Notes under the pieces: model-generated
Told to the model about the DNA's origin: nothing
The model's database searches: none
What the model saw: only the letters and a program-made list of their open reading frames with translations
In this document: positions 29,167 to 38,646 of the stretch, in pieces
Numbering within the stretch: the first letter of the stretch is position 1
Layout of the letters: every line of letters starts with the position of its first letter
Source: an uncultured Neglectibacter sp.
Lineage (GTDB): Bacteria; Bacillota; Clostridia; Oscillospirales; Acutalibacteraceae
DNA: 64,000 nt
Direction: 5' to 3'
Assembly (NCBI GenBank): GCA_904419785.1
Contig: CAJFSY010000005.1
Location: forward strand, 94,404 to 158,403
Program-made: the position numbers and the translations under genes

Positions 29167-30333
29167 TTATTTCGTCACACTACATGTTTTACATTCTTCC
29201 CACATTACCTGGGCAAAGATACCATATCCTGTTGTGGGGTCTTCTGTAAACACATGGGTAACAGCGCCTGCCAATTCTCCATTTTGTAAAATCGGGCAGC
29301 CGCTCATACCTTGTACAATGCCTCCTGTCAACTCCAGAAGCCTGGGGTCCGTTACGTGGACCACCAGGTTTTTTGTTTGCTGGTCCTCGTTGGCGATCTC
29401 AACGATCTCGCCGTCGTAAAGCTGAGGCCCGTTTTCGTCCACGCTGGCCAAAAATTTTACGGGCCCGCATTGAACTTCCTCACGGGATAAGATCTCCACG
29501 GCTTCTCCTTCGGGAGGTGTAACTAGAGTGCCATAGACGCCGGTTTCTTTGTTTATAAGCAAAGAGCCCAAACTTTCGTCAGAGGAAAAATACCCTTTCA
29601 GCTGTCCGGGTGAATTTGGCTCTCCTTTGACGATGCCGCTTAACGTGATGGGCGCCGGCTCACCGGATTTTAAGGCCATCACCCCGTTGGTGTCCATGTC
29701 GCAGATGCCGTGTCCCAGCCCGGCGAAAACACCGCTTGCCGGATCGTAAAAGGTAAGGGTGCCGATACCGGCGGCGCTGTCTCGAACCCACATGCCGGTT
29801 TTAAAGGAGCCTTCCCCATATACCGGAGTGATTTGGGCTTCAAAAACTTGTTCTCCCCGGCGAACTTGAAAGGTAATAGGTTCCCCGCCGCTTTGGCCGA
29901 TATATTTTGCCAGCGAAGCGTTGTCGGGGATGTCCAGCCCGTTGGCCCGCAGAAGGTAATCCCCTGGGATGATACCGGCTTCGGCGGCTGGACAGCATAC
30001 GCCGGTTTCGGTATAGATGTCAGAGAGGGAAGCCACAATAACTCCGTCGGTAAAAAGTTTGATGCCGAAAGACGTACCCAGAGGGATCACTTTTCCCGGT
30101 TCGGTTTGAGAAACGGTTTGGGCGGCAACGGGCGTTTCCTGCTGCTGGGGGAAGAATTCTTTTCCTCTATTAAATACAGACGCTTCCAAAGCTGCCGGTT
30201 GGGCTGAGTCATCTAACACTCCCACACATCCCAGCATACATAAAGCGGTTGTGCCTACGCTAAGAGCAAAAAGCTTTACGGCTTTTAACGCGTTTTTCTT
30301 ATTCCAGTGTTTCCAAAAAGGTTTGATAATCAT
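29167..30333 (-). CDS. spoIVB: SpoIVB peptidase (PDZ plus S55)
   Basis: GHGICDMDTN, QGMSGCPILQNGELAGAVTHVF; spoIVB-spo0A gene order. Confidence 0.92.
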   Translation of the reverse strand: MIIKPFWKHWNKKNALKAVKLFALSVGTTALCMLGCVGVLDDSAQPAALEASVFNRGKEFFPQQQETPVAAQTVSQTEPGKVIPLGTSFGIKLFTDGVIVASLSDIYTETGVCCPAAEAGIIPGDYLLRANGLDIPDNASLAKYIGQSGGEPITFQVRRGEQVFEAQITPVYGEGSFKTGMWVRDSAAGIGTLTFYDPASGVFAGLGHGICDMDTNGVMALKSGEPAPITLSGIVKGEPNSPGQLKGYFSSDESLGSLLINKETGVYGTLVTPPEGEAVEILSREEVQCGPVKFLASVDENGPQLYDGEIVEIANEDQQTKNLVVHVTDPRLLELTGGIVQGMSGCPILQNGELAGAVTHVFTEDPTTGYGIFAQVMWEECKTCSVTK

Positions 30334-30901
30334 TCATCCCTTTCTTGGGCGTAAAATGCGAAAACGTGTTTTTCGCGCCCGAAATTACTGTGCCACCCGA
30401 GATGAAAAATATTTTGACAATTAAAAACGCTCCTGCGCAAAAGAGGCAGGAGCGAGAATTTTTGGTCTGCCGCAACGATGAAGCGTTGGCCGTGGACTGG
30501 CGATTGCCAGCCCATGCTTTATCGAAGGACAGTATGTTAAAGAAAAAAGTTATGCAAGAGAAAATTTTTCAACAAGTAGGATTTGTCAGTTTGAGGTGAT
30601 CACATCCTTTCTCGTTTCAGTGTCTACAGTCTAAGCTATAAATATGAAGGCCGCATAAGGAGTTTTTGAAAAATCCGTAAGGAATTTATGAACAGAGCTT
30701 GAATGAAAGTTTTTTTGAAATTATGAATTGTGCTGAAATTGCATGGAATTTCCATGTTTTAGCGATTTAAAGCGCCTTTTCTTGTTGAAACGCTGCTGAT
30801 TTTGTGATAAGATTAAAAATATTCCCAACTCTAAAGACTGAAAATGCAAGATGAAATTCTGATACTTGCAAGAAGAGCTTTGATGGACAATGGAGGACCT
30901 T

Positions 30902-31570
30902 ATGGAAAAACGTGCCCGCATTACCGTGATCTGCGGTCATTATGGCTGCGGCAAAACAAATTTAGCCTTAAATCTGGCCCTGGAAGCCGCTGGCGAAGGG
31001 GAGAAGGTCACTGTGGCGGACCTGGACATTGTCAACCCGTATTTCCGTTCTTCAGAATACGGCGGACTGCTGGAAGAGCGCGGCGTCAAGCTGATCGCCC
31101 CTGTGTTCGCAGGCACCACATTGGATACTCCCACGCTGCCGCCGGAACTCTATTCCATTTTCGAGCCGGAAAGCGGCCGTGTCTTTATCGATGCCGGCGG
31201 GGATGATGCGGGAGTCACCGCTTTGGGCGGGCTTCATGATCTGCTGCGGGAAGCAGGATACGAAATGCTTTACGTCATTAACCGGTATCGTGTTTTGTCC
31301 CAAACGCCCCAGGAAGCCGCAGCTTTATTGGGGGAGATCGAGACCGCCAGCCGGTTGAAAGCTACTGCTTTGGTGAACAATTCCCACCTGGGGGTAGAGA
31401 CAAAGCTGGAGACGCTGGTTTCCGCTTTGGATTTTGCCCAAGAGACAGCAAAGCTTACCGGTCTGCCGCTGCTGTATTCCACCGCCCCTGATTTTGCGCT
31501 GGAGCCGGGAGAAGTTCTCCCACAAGGCTTCCACAAAATCAAGAGGTATGTGAAATTCATGTGGGAATGA
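30902..31570 (+). CDS. P-loop (ParA/MinD-like) ATP-binding protein
   Basis: ITVICGHYGCGKTNLALNLALEAA, VADLDIVNPYFRSSE. Confidence 0.75.
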   Translation: MEKRARITVICGHYGCGKTNLALNLALEAAGEGEKVTVADLDIVNPYFRSSEYGGLLEERGVKLIAPVFAGTTLDTPTLPPELYSIFEPESGRVFIDAGGDDAGVTALGGLHDLLREAGYEMLYVINRYRVLSQTPQEAAALLGEIETASRLKATALVNNSHLGVETKLETLVSALDFAQETAKLTGLPLLYSTAPDFALEPGEVLPQGFHKIKRYVKFMWE

Positions 31571-31633
31571 CAAGAAAGGTTAAAAAGTACCATTTTTAAT
31601 AGATAGACTAATCCTTAAGGAGGGAACGAAATT

Positions 31634-31840
31634 ATGGCAAGAATTATTGTGGATGAAAAAGTCTGCAAGGGCTGCTCTATGTGTGTCAACGCATGTCCTT
31701 TAAAGATCATCGCTCTGGATAAGAGCCGCCTAAACGCTAAGGGATATCATCCCGCCAAGCTGATGGAGCCTGAAAAGTGCGTGGGATGCGCTTCTTGCGC
31801 TACCATGTGCCCTGATACGGCTATCACCGTGGAACGGTAA
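31634..31840 (+). CDS. 4Fe-4S ferredoxin-like subunit of 2-oxoacid oxidoreductase
   Basis: CKGCSMCVNACP and CVGCASCATMCP. Confidence 0.93.
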   Translation: MARIIVDEKVCKGCSMCVNACPLKIIALDKSRLNAKGYHPAKLMEPEKCVGCASCATMCPDTAITVER

Positions 31841-31878
31841 AAATTTATCCGCGGGGGCTGCGTTCCCGCGAGAAAGGA

Positions 31879-32937
31879 ATGGATTTACTTATGAAGGTTT
31901 TGATGAAGGGCAACGAGGCGCTGGCCGAAGCCGCGATCCGCGCCGGCTGCCATCATTTCTTCGGCTATCCCATCACGCCCCAGACAGAGCTGGCGGCTTA
32001 TATGTCCAAGCGTATGCCTCAGGTGGGCGGTACGTATTTGCAGGCGGAGTCTGAAGTGGCTGCTATCAATATGGTGCTGGGCGCCGCTTCCGCCGGTGTG
32101 CGCGCCATGACCTCTTCTTCCTCTCCCGGCGTCAGCTTGAAGGGCGAGGGAATCTCGTATATGGCCGGTTCCGATCTGCCCGCGGTGATCATCAATGTGC
32201 AGCGTGGCGGCCCTGGTTTGGGCGGCATCCAGCCTTCCCAGGCGGACTACTGGCAGGCTACCAAGGCTACCGGCCACGGCGATTTCCAGATCTTGGTATT
32301 TGCGCCCTCCACCGTGCAGGAGATGGTAGATCTGATCTCCCACGCGTTTGATACTGCCGACAAATACCGCATGCCCGCCATGATTCTGGCCGACGGTATG
32401 CTGGGCCAGATGATGGAGCCGGTATCTCTGCCGGAAGAAGGCTCTGCGAATCTGCCTGAGAAAGAATGGGCAGCCAAGGGCCACGGCGGCAAACGCGCCC
32501 ATAATATCATCAACTCCCTGTATCTGACTCCCGAGAAGTTGGAGCAGTTGGTAAAAGAGCGCTTTGAGCGCTATGAGACTGTAAAGAAAAACGAGCAGAT
32601 GGCGGAGGAATATCTTACCGAGGACGCAGACGTAGTGCTGGTTGCTTACGGAGCTTCTTCCCGCGTGGCTCGCAGCGCTGTGAACAAAGCCCGTGAAAAG
32701 GGCTTGAAAGCGGGTTTGGTACGTCCCATCACCCTGTGGCCGTTCCCCACGGACGCCCTTCAGCGGGCTGCCGCTCACGCCAAGAATTTCTTGGTAGTAG
32801 AGATGAGCATGGGCCAGATGGTAGACGACGTGAAGCTTGCAGTGGATTGCAAAGTGCCCGTCCACTTCTATGGCCGTACCGGCGGTATGATCCCCACGCC
32901 GGCGGATGTGTTGGCGCAGATCGAAGCGCTGCTGTAA
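31879..32937 (+). CDS. 2-oxoacid:ferredoxin oxidoreductase alpha subunit (VorB/KorA-like)
   Basis: GCHHFFGYPITPQTELAAYMS, TSSSSPGVSLKGEGISYMAGSDLPAVI. Confidence 0.93.
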   Translation: MDLLMKVLMKGNEALAEAAIRAGCHHFFGYPITPQTELAAYMSKRMPQVGGTYLQAESEVAAINMVLGAASAGVRAMTSSSSPGVSLKGEGISYMAGSDLPAVIINVQRGGPGLGGIQPSQADYWQATKATGHGDFQILVFAPSTVQEMVDLISHAFDTADKYRMPAMILADGMLGQMMEPVSLPEEGSANLPEKEWAAKGHGGKRAHNIINSLYLTPEKLEQLVKERFERYETVKKNEQMAEEYLTEDADVVLVAYGASSRVARSAVNKAREKGLKAGLVRPITLWPFPTDALQRAAAHAKNFLVVEMSMGQMVDDVKLAVDCKVPVHFYGRTGGMIPTPADVLAQIEALL

Positions 32938-32996
32938 CGACTGAGACTATAGGCCGGGGGAGGGGAAGTTCCCCGGCCGGAAAGGCGAATTGACTA

Positions 32997-33748
32997 TGGC
33001 TATTGTATTTCAAAAACCGTCTACCCTGACTGACGCGCCTATGCATTACTGTCCCGGCTGCACTCACGGCATCGTTCACCGCCTGGTGGCTCAGGCTTTG
33101 GAAGAACTGGGAGTGGAAGGCAAAACAGTGGGCGTGGCCTCTGTGGGCTGCTCGGTTATGTGTTATGATTATTTCTCCTGCGATATGGTGCAGGCTCCCC
33201 ATGGACGTGCCCAGGCTGTGGCTACGGGCTTGAAGCGCGCCCGTCCTGAGAACGTGATTTTTACATACCAGGGCGACGGCGACCTGGCGGCGATCGGTAC
33301 GGCGGAAACAGTCCATGCCGCTACCCGTGGCGAGAACATCACGGTCATCTTTATCAACAATGCCATTTATGGCATGACCGGCGGCCAGATGGCTCCCACA
33401 TCTCTGCCGGGACAGGTCACCCAGACCACTCCCTACGGCCGTGATACCAATACTGCCGGCTATCCTGTGCGGGTGTGCGAGATGCTCTCCACCCTGGACG
33501 GTGTGGCGTTTGCCCAGCGTGTTACCGTGGACAACGTGAAAAACGTGAACATTGCCCGGAAAGCCATTAAGAAGGCCTTCCAGAACCAGATCGACGGCAA
33601 AGGCTATTCCATTGTGGAAGTGCTTTCCACATGTCCCACCAACTGGGGCATGTCTCCCGTAGAGGCGCTCAAGTGGATGGAGGACAACATGATCCCCTAC
33701 TATCCGCTGGGCGTGTATAAGGACGTAGAGGAGGGCGTGAAGAAATGA
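32997..33748 (+). CDS. 2-oxoacid:ferredoxin oxidoreductase beta (TPP-binding) subunit
   Basis: YCPGCTHGIVHRL, QGDGDLAAIGTAETVHAA, NNAIYGMTGGQMAPTS; exact start uncertain (32990 frame). Confidence 0.92.
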
Positions 33749-34299
33749 AAAACCTGAATATCCTCTTTGCCGGATTCGGCGGCCAAGGCGTGCTGTTTGC
33801 CGGAAAGGTTGTGGCCTACGCCGCGTTGATCGCCAATAAGCAGCTTTCCTGGCTGCCCTCTTACGGCCCTGAAATGCGGGGCGGCACTGCCAACTGCAGC
33901 GTGTGCGTTTCCGATGAGGCCATCGGTTCTCCCTTGGTGACTAACCCCAACGTGCTTATCGCCATGAACCTGCCTTCCTTTGACAAGTTTATTGACGCGG
34001 TGGAGCCCGGTGGCGTGGTTATCGTCGATTCCAGCCTGATCGATAAGAAGGTAGAGCGTGACGACGTGACTGTTTACTATGTGCCTTCTTCCTCCTTGGC
34101 CGAGGAGAATGGCCTGAGCGGTTTGTCCAACATGATCTTGGTGGGCAAATTGTTCCAGTCGGTCTGCACAGCCGACGGCGATTACAAGTTCTGCGACGCC
34201 GATATTCTGGATCAAGCGGTGCAGAAGTGCATTCCCGCCCGCAAAGCCCAGATGCTGGACTTTAACCGCAAAGCTATCCAGCTGGGCGCGGAGCAGTAA
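33745..34299 (+). CDS. 2-oxoacid:ferredoxin oxidoreductase gamma subunit
   Basis: [33 protein letters not shown]. Confidence 0.92.
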   Translation: MKNLNILFAGFGGQGVLFAGKVVAYAALIANKQLSWLPSYGPEMRGGTANCSVCVSDEAIGSPLVTNPNVLIAMNLPSFDKFIDAVEPGGVVIVDSSLIDKKVERDDVTVYYVPSSSLAEENGLSGLSNMILVGKLFQSVCTADGDYKFCDADILDQAVQKCIPARKAQMLDFNRKAIQLGAEQ

Positions 34300-34317
34300 G
34301 CAAATAGACCAGTAAAA

Positions 34318-34350
34318 GCAAAAACCCCAGGTGTTCCTTGGGGTTTTTCT
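34318..34350 (+). terminator. Terminator after oxidoreductase operon
   Basis: AAAAACCCCAGGtgttCCTTGGGGTTTTT. Confidence 0.85.
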
Positions 34351-34391
34351 TGCTTTCTGGGGATTGTCGCGGTATTATGAGAGAAAAGGAG

Positions 34392-35504
34392 ATGAACGAT
34401 ATGGAACTTATCAGCGAAGGAAAAGGAAACCCGATGCCGCTCCCCCAATGGAAAGTAACCTTTGAAGGGCAGTTTTTCACTGTTGGTAAGACGCGGGAAC
34501 CCAGCGGGAAGCCCCTGCCTTTTTCCGGGGAATTCGACTGGGCGGGCCGCCATTGGCTGGTGCCGGGGGTGTATTGCTGCCGGGAAGGCCTGGTGGTGGA
34601 TCTCTGCATGGAAGTGGACCCGGAAGAGCTGCGCGCTGTTCGGGACAAGTGGGACATTACCCCGGAAAACGACGATGAAAGCCAGTTTAGCCGGGAGAAG
34701 CTTATGGCCATCCAGGCGGAAAACCCCTTCCATTTTTTCTATTCTCTCCAACTGGTGGTCAATGGAAAGACCTTGGAGCGCAGCGGGGGCTGCGGTGTTT
34801 GTTACGCTCCTTTTGAAGGAGCCGTGGGAACAGACCTGGAAGCCCAATGGGTGGTGGAGCATTACCAGCTGGACAAGACCAAGGGCTGGTACTTGTGGCG
34901 GTGGGCATTCCCCTGGGCAAAGTCGGGAACAAGCGTAAAGGGCTTGCTGGTCCGGCTGGGCCTTCGGAAGTTGTTCACGTTGTCTTTGCGGCTTCACGGG
35001 GAACCAGCCCGTGTGCCCGGAAAGCCGTTCCAAGTAGGGGGGCCGGGGGATACAGCCCAGCTGGCAGACCCCACTACCGGGGAATGCTACACCCTCACCG
35101 TGGTGGAAAATGAAGCCAGCACACTGAACAGCGTGGTTCCCAAGGATATGCTGCCTGAAAATTGGGAATTTCCAAACCATTACCGGCAGCTTTCCTATAC
35201 GCTGGAGCCGGAACCGCCAAAGGGCTTTCTCACTCTCTGCGACCGGATGGATGGAGACCAGCCCCGCATAGGCGAGCCTTCGCAGTTGAAGAAGGCAACC
35301 AGGGGAGCAGGAGCCGCTTCCATTGGCATCATCGGCGGGGCGGACGGTCCCACTGCCATTTTTGTGTCAGGAAAGAGCGAATCCCAGCCTTACATGGCTG
35401 CTTCATCCTTCCATTTTGAGCCTGTGGAGAACGTCACCTGGCTGCCGGTGTTCCATAAACAGACGGCTGAGGATACCATGGTGGTGCTGAAAAAGAAATT
35501 GTGA
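34392..35504 (+). CDS. Hypothetical protein carrying an embedded OadB-like IGIIGGADGPTAIF peptide
   Basis: Long ORF; motif AASIGIIGGADGPTAIFVSGK near C-terminus; rest lacks TM-like stretches; start approximate. Confidence 0.75.
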   Translation: MNDMELISEGKGNPMPLPQWKVTFEGQFFTVGKTREPSGKPLPFSGEFDWAGRHWLVPGVYCCREGLVVDLCMEVDPEELRAVRDKWDITPENDDESQFSREKLMAIQAENPFHFFYSLQLVVNGKTLERSGGCGVCYAPFEGAVGTDLEAQWVVEHYQLDKTKGWYLWRWAFPWAKSGTSVKGLLVRLGLRKLFTLSLRLHGEPARVPGKPFQVGGPGDTAQLADPTTGECYTLTVVENEASTLNSVVPKDMLPENWEFPNHYRQLSYTLEPEPPKGFLTLCDRMDGDQPRIGEPSQLKKATRGAGAASIGIIGGADGPTAIFVSGKSESQPYMAASSFHFEPVENVTWLPVFHKQTAEDTMVVLKKKL

Positions 35505-35654
35505 TTCCCGGTTTCTAAAACAGCTTTTGTTATCCGGAAACAGATGTGGTCAACGTATTTCGGCTGGAAGTGGACAAGGACTGACTTTTTTCGTTCTTTT
35601 GGCACGTTTGACTTTTTCCTTTCATAGATATTGTAACAGCAATGAAGAAGGGAA

Positions 35655-36359
35655 GTGGCGACCGTGCTGACACAACTTTTAGACTTGTTATCCCATGTGT
35701 TCTATCTTTTTTTACACGTTACCGGAAACGGCACTTTTCCAAGGGCGCTTTCTGCTGCCCAGGAAAAAAAGTGCCTGGAAGAAATGGCCCAAGGTAGCCA
35801 AAGCGCCAGGCAAAAGCTCATCGAGCATAACTTGCGACTGGTGGCCCACATTATTAAGAAATATTACGCCAACCAAAACGATCAAGAGGATTTGATATCC
35901 ATAGGCACCATAGGGCTCATAAAAGCCATCGACACATTTGACGCGGAAAAGGGAATTCGGCTTTCCAGCTATGCCTCACGCTGTATTGAAAATGAAATCC
36001 TAATGTTCTTCCGCAGCGGGAAAAAATCTGCCCAGGACGTTTCACTCAACGAGCCCATTGACACGGACAAAGACGGCAACGCGCTGACCATTTTAGACAC
36101 TATGGCAGTGGACGACACCATTGTGGAAAATATCGATATCAAGATGAAAAGCGAAAAGCTGTATGGATATTTGCAGTCAGCTCTTACCCAGAGGGAACGG
36201 GAAGTGGTATGCCGGCGCTATGGCCTTTGCGGGTTCCGTCCACAGCCCCAGCGGGAAGTAGCCAAACGTCTGGGGATTTCCCGCAGCTATATTTCGCGCA
36301 TTGAGAAAAAAGCTTTGGAAAAGCTGCGCCGGGAGTTTGAGGCTGCGGAAAAGACCTGA
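35655..36359 (+). CDS. sigK: RNA polymerase sporulation sigma factor SigK (pro-form, uninterrupted)
   Basis: LTQLLDLLSHVFYLFLHVTGNGTFPRALS pro-region, RLVAHIIKKYY, GTIGLIKAIDTFD, region 4 HTH. Confidence 0.88.
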   Translation: MATVLTQLLDLLSHVFYLFLHVTGNGTFPRALSAAQEKKCLEEMAQGSQSARQKLIEHNLRLVAHIIKKYYANQNDQEDLISIGTIGLIKAIDTFDAEKGIRLSSYASRCIENEILMFFRSGKKSAQDVSLNEPIDTDKDGNALTILDTMAVDDTIVENIDIKMKSEKLYGYLQSALTQREREVVCRRYGLCGFRPQPQREVAKRLGISRSYISRIEKKALEKLRREFEAAEKT

Positions 36360-36427
36360 CAGTTGCATTTGCTACCAAGCCGGTGTATAATCCCCTTTAG
36401 AAAGATTTGAATGCGAAGGGGAAGAAC

Positions 36428-37138
36428 ATGGAGCAGCAAAAGAATTATCTTGTGTGCGAACGCCGAAGCGTGTTCGCCCTTTTGACTTTGAGTGCCGGTA
36501 TGATGGGAGCGTATACCTTCAACCTGCGAGGCGGTGTGTTCTGCAATGCCCAAACCGCCAATGTGGTCTTAATGGCTTTGGCTTTTGGCAAGGGGGATTG
36601 GTTGGGAGGCAGCTATTATCTTCTTCCTATCGGCGCCTATCTGGCAGGAGCGTTTTTGTCGGAACTGTTGCCGTCGCCTATGCGGCGGTTTGGTTTTTTG
36701 CGGTGGGATACGTATCTCGTGGCCTTTGAGTGTTGTGTGTTGTTTGCGATTGGTTTCATCCCCTTGACTTGGCCCCATCATTTTGTGCAGGTGTTGGTGA
36801 ATTTTATCGCTTCCATGCAGTATAACACCTTCCGCCAGGCAGAGGGAATCCCCATGGCCACAACGTTCTGTACCAACCAGCTGCGGCAAGTAGGCGTAGG
36901 CTTGGCAAAAGCCGTACGCAAAGGCGACCGGGAAGGATTGCACCGCGCCCTGTTTTTCTTGGGGATGTTGGGTTGCTTTTTCGGCGGAGGCGTGCTTTCC
37001 ACTGTGGCGTGCCAGTTGGTGTCCGCAAAAGCGATCTGGCTGAATCTTTTGCCTTTGGGGATTGTTTTGGCCCGCTTGGTTCGGGCGGATCTCACCCATG
37101 AGAAAGATCAGTTGTTCCGCAAACCCTCTGGACATTGA
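36428..37138 (+). CDS. YoaK/DUF1275 family membrane protein
   Basis: LLTLSAGMMGAYTFNLRGGVFCNAQTANVVLMALAFG. Confidence 0.85.
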   Translation: MEQQKNYLVCERRSVFALLTLSAGMMGAYTFNLRGGVFCNAQTANVVLMALAFGKGDWLGGSYYLLPIGAYLAGAFLSELLPSPMRRFGFLRWDTYLVAFECCVLFAIGFIPLTWPHHFVQVLVNFIASMQYNTFRQAEGIPMATTFCTNQLRQVGVGLAKAVRKGDREGLHRALFFLGMLGCFFGGGVLSTVACQLVSAKAIWLNLLPLGIVLARLVRADLTHEKDQLFRKPSGH

Positions 37139-37260
37139 TTGGAACTTTAATACAAATTTTCTTTGTAAAAATTGATGGATATTTTTGGAAAAATCCCTTG
37201 TTTCTTATAGGTTTCTGCCTTATACTGGAGGCATCTTATTTTGGAATTGGAGGAGTTCCT

Positions 37261-38178
37261 ATGAAAACCATCAACCTCGGAGGAAGCGGTGTAATGGCTC
37301 CCGCAGTGGCAATCGGCTGCATGCGGATCAACAATATGGATGTTAAAGAGCTTTCCGCTTTTATCCACTCCGCTCTTGACTGTGGAGTTAACTTCTTTGA
37401 CCATGCCGACATTTACGGCGGCGGTCAGTGCGAAACTTTGTTTGGTCAAGTGCTGGCTTCCGAACCGGGTCTGCGGGATAAAATAATCCTGCAAAGCAAG
37501 TGCGGCATTCGGCCAAATATGTACGATTTCTCAAAAGAACATATCCTGAAAAGCGTGGATGGCATCCTTCAGAGACTGCAAACAGATCATCTGGATTTCT
37601 TATTGCTTCATCGTCCCGACACTTTGATGGAGCCTGACGAAGTGGCGGAAGCGTTTGACCAGCTGGAGCAAAGCGGCAAAGTGCTTCATTTTGGCGTGAG
37701 CAATTTCAGCACCCGCCAGTTTGAACTGCTGCAGTCCGCTTTGAAGCAGAAATTGCTGATCAACCAGATGCAGTTTGGCATTATGTGTACGGGAATCCTT
37801 TCCCACGCATTGGAAGCGAATACCCAGTTTCCCAATGCCGCTGACCGCGACGGAGAGATTTTGGATTACTGCCGGTTGAAGGGCATCACTATCCAGGCTT
37901 GGTCGCCTTTCCAGTATGGTTTCTTTGAAGGCGTGTTCCTGGATAACGAGAAGTTCCCTGAGCTCAACGAGAAGCTGCGAGAGCTTTCGGAGAAATACGG
38001 TGTTTCAAAGTCTGCGCTGGCTGTGGCGTGGATTATGCGCCATCCGGCAAAAATCCAGACGATTTTGGGTACTACCAAGCAGGCTCGTGTAAAAGACATC
38101 TGCACTGCGTGCGATATCCAGCTTTCCCGGGAAGATTGGTATCAAATCTATTTGGCGGCTGGAAACAAGCTGCCGTGA
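37261..38178 (+). CDS. Aldo/keto reductase
   Basis: GVNFFDHADIYGGGQCE, LLHRPDTLMEPDEVAEAF, FGVSNFS. Confidence 0.93.
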   Translation: MKTINLGGSGVMAPAVAIGCMRINNMDVKELSAFIHSALDCGVNFFDHADIYGGGQCETLFGQVLASEPGLRDKIILQSKCGIRPNMYDFSKEHILKSVDGILQRLQTDHLDFLLLHRPDTLMEPDEVAEAFDQLEQSGKVLHFGVSNFSTRQFELLQSALKQKLLINQMQFGIMCTGILSHALEANTQFPNAADRDGEILDYCRLKGITIQAWSPFQYGFFEGVFLDNEKFPELNEKLRELSEKYGVSKSALAVAWIMRHPAKIQTILGTTKQARVKDICTACDIQLSREDWYQIYLAAGNKLP

Positions 38179-38180
38179 TC

Positions 38181-38217
38181 TAAAAAAAGACCTTTCCATT
38201 TGGAAAGGTCTTTTTTT
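38181..38217. terminator. Bidirectional terminator
   Basis: AAAAAAAGACCTTTCCatttGGAAAGGTCTTTTTTT. Confidence 0.88.
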
Positions 38218-38578
38218 ACGCTTTATCCCGAGGTTTTGCAAAAAGTGCCGCCAAATAGCCAAAAAAGATCGCTGCTGCGGTTCCGGCAGCGCCTGCGGTG
38301 AAGCCGCCTGTGAACACTCCCAGGAAACCATCTTCCGCAATAGCTTTGCGCACTCCTTCTGAAAGGGCCCAGCCGAACCCGGTCAGCGGTACAGTAGCGC
38401 CGCATCCGGCGAATTCCGCTAAAGGGGCGTAAAGCCCCAGAGCGCCTAGAGCCACGCCCGAGGTGACGAACAGCACCATGATTCGCGCGGGAGTCAGCTT
38501 GGTCAGATCGATGAGCAGCTGGCCTGCCACACAGATCAGCCCGCCTACCCAGAAAGCATTGAGATATTCCATCTCCAT
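38216..38578 (-). CDS. spoVAE: Stage V sporulation protein AE-like (SpoVAE)
   Basis: FWVGGLICVAGQLLIDLTKLTPARIMVLFVTSGVALGALGLYAPLAEFAGCGATVPLTGFG. Confidence 0.88.
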   Translation of the reverse strand: MEMEYLNAFWVGGLICVAGQLLIDLTKLTPARIMVLFVTSGVALGALGLYAPLAEFAGCGATVPLTGFGWALSEGVRKAIAEDGFLGVFTGGFTAGAAGTAAAIFFGYLAALFAKPRDKA

Positions 38579-38646
38579 CCATCCTTTCTGCTGGATATTG
38601 TGGACGGAAGAATGAAAATTATGCAATGCTTTTGTTCTTAGATCTG

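Noticed and set aside
30345-30599. 84-aa plus-strand ORF upstream of the P-loop gene
   Set aside because: No RBS or recognisable family, spans strong hairpins; more likely non-coding.
36458-36480. GCGAACGCCGAAGCGTGTTCGC dyad resembling a LexA box
   Set aside because: Spacing is wrong for the CGAAC-N4-GTTC consensus and it lies inside the DUF1275 coding sequence.
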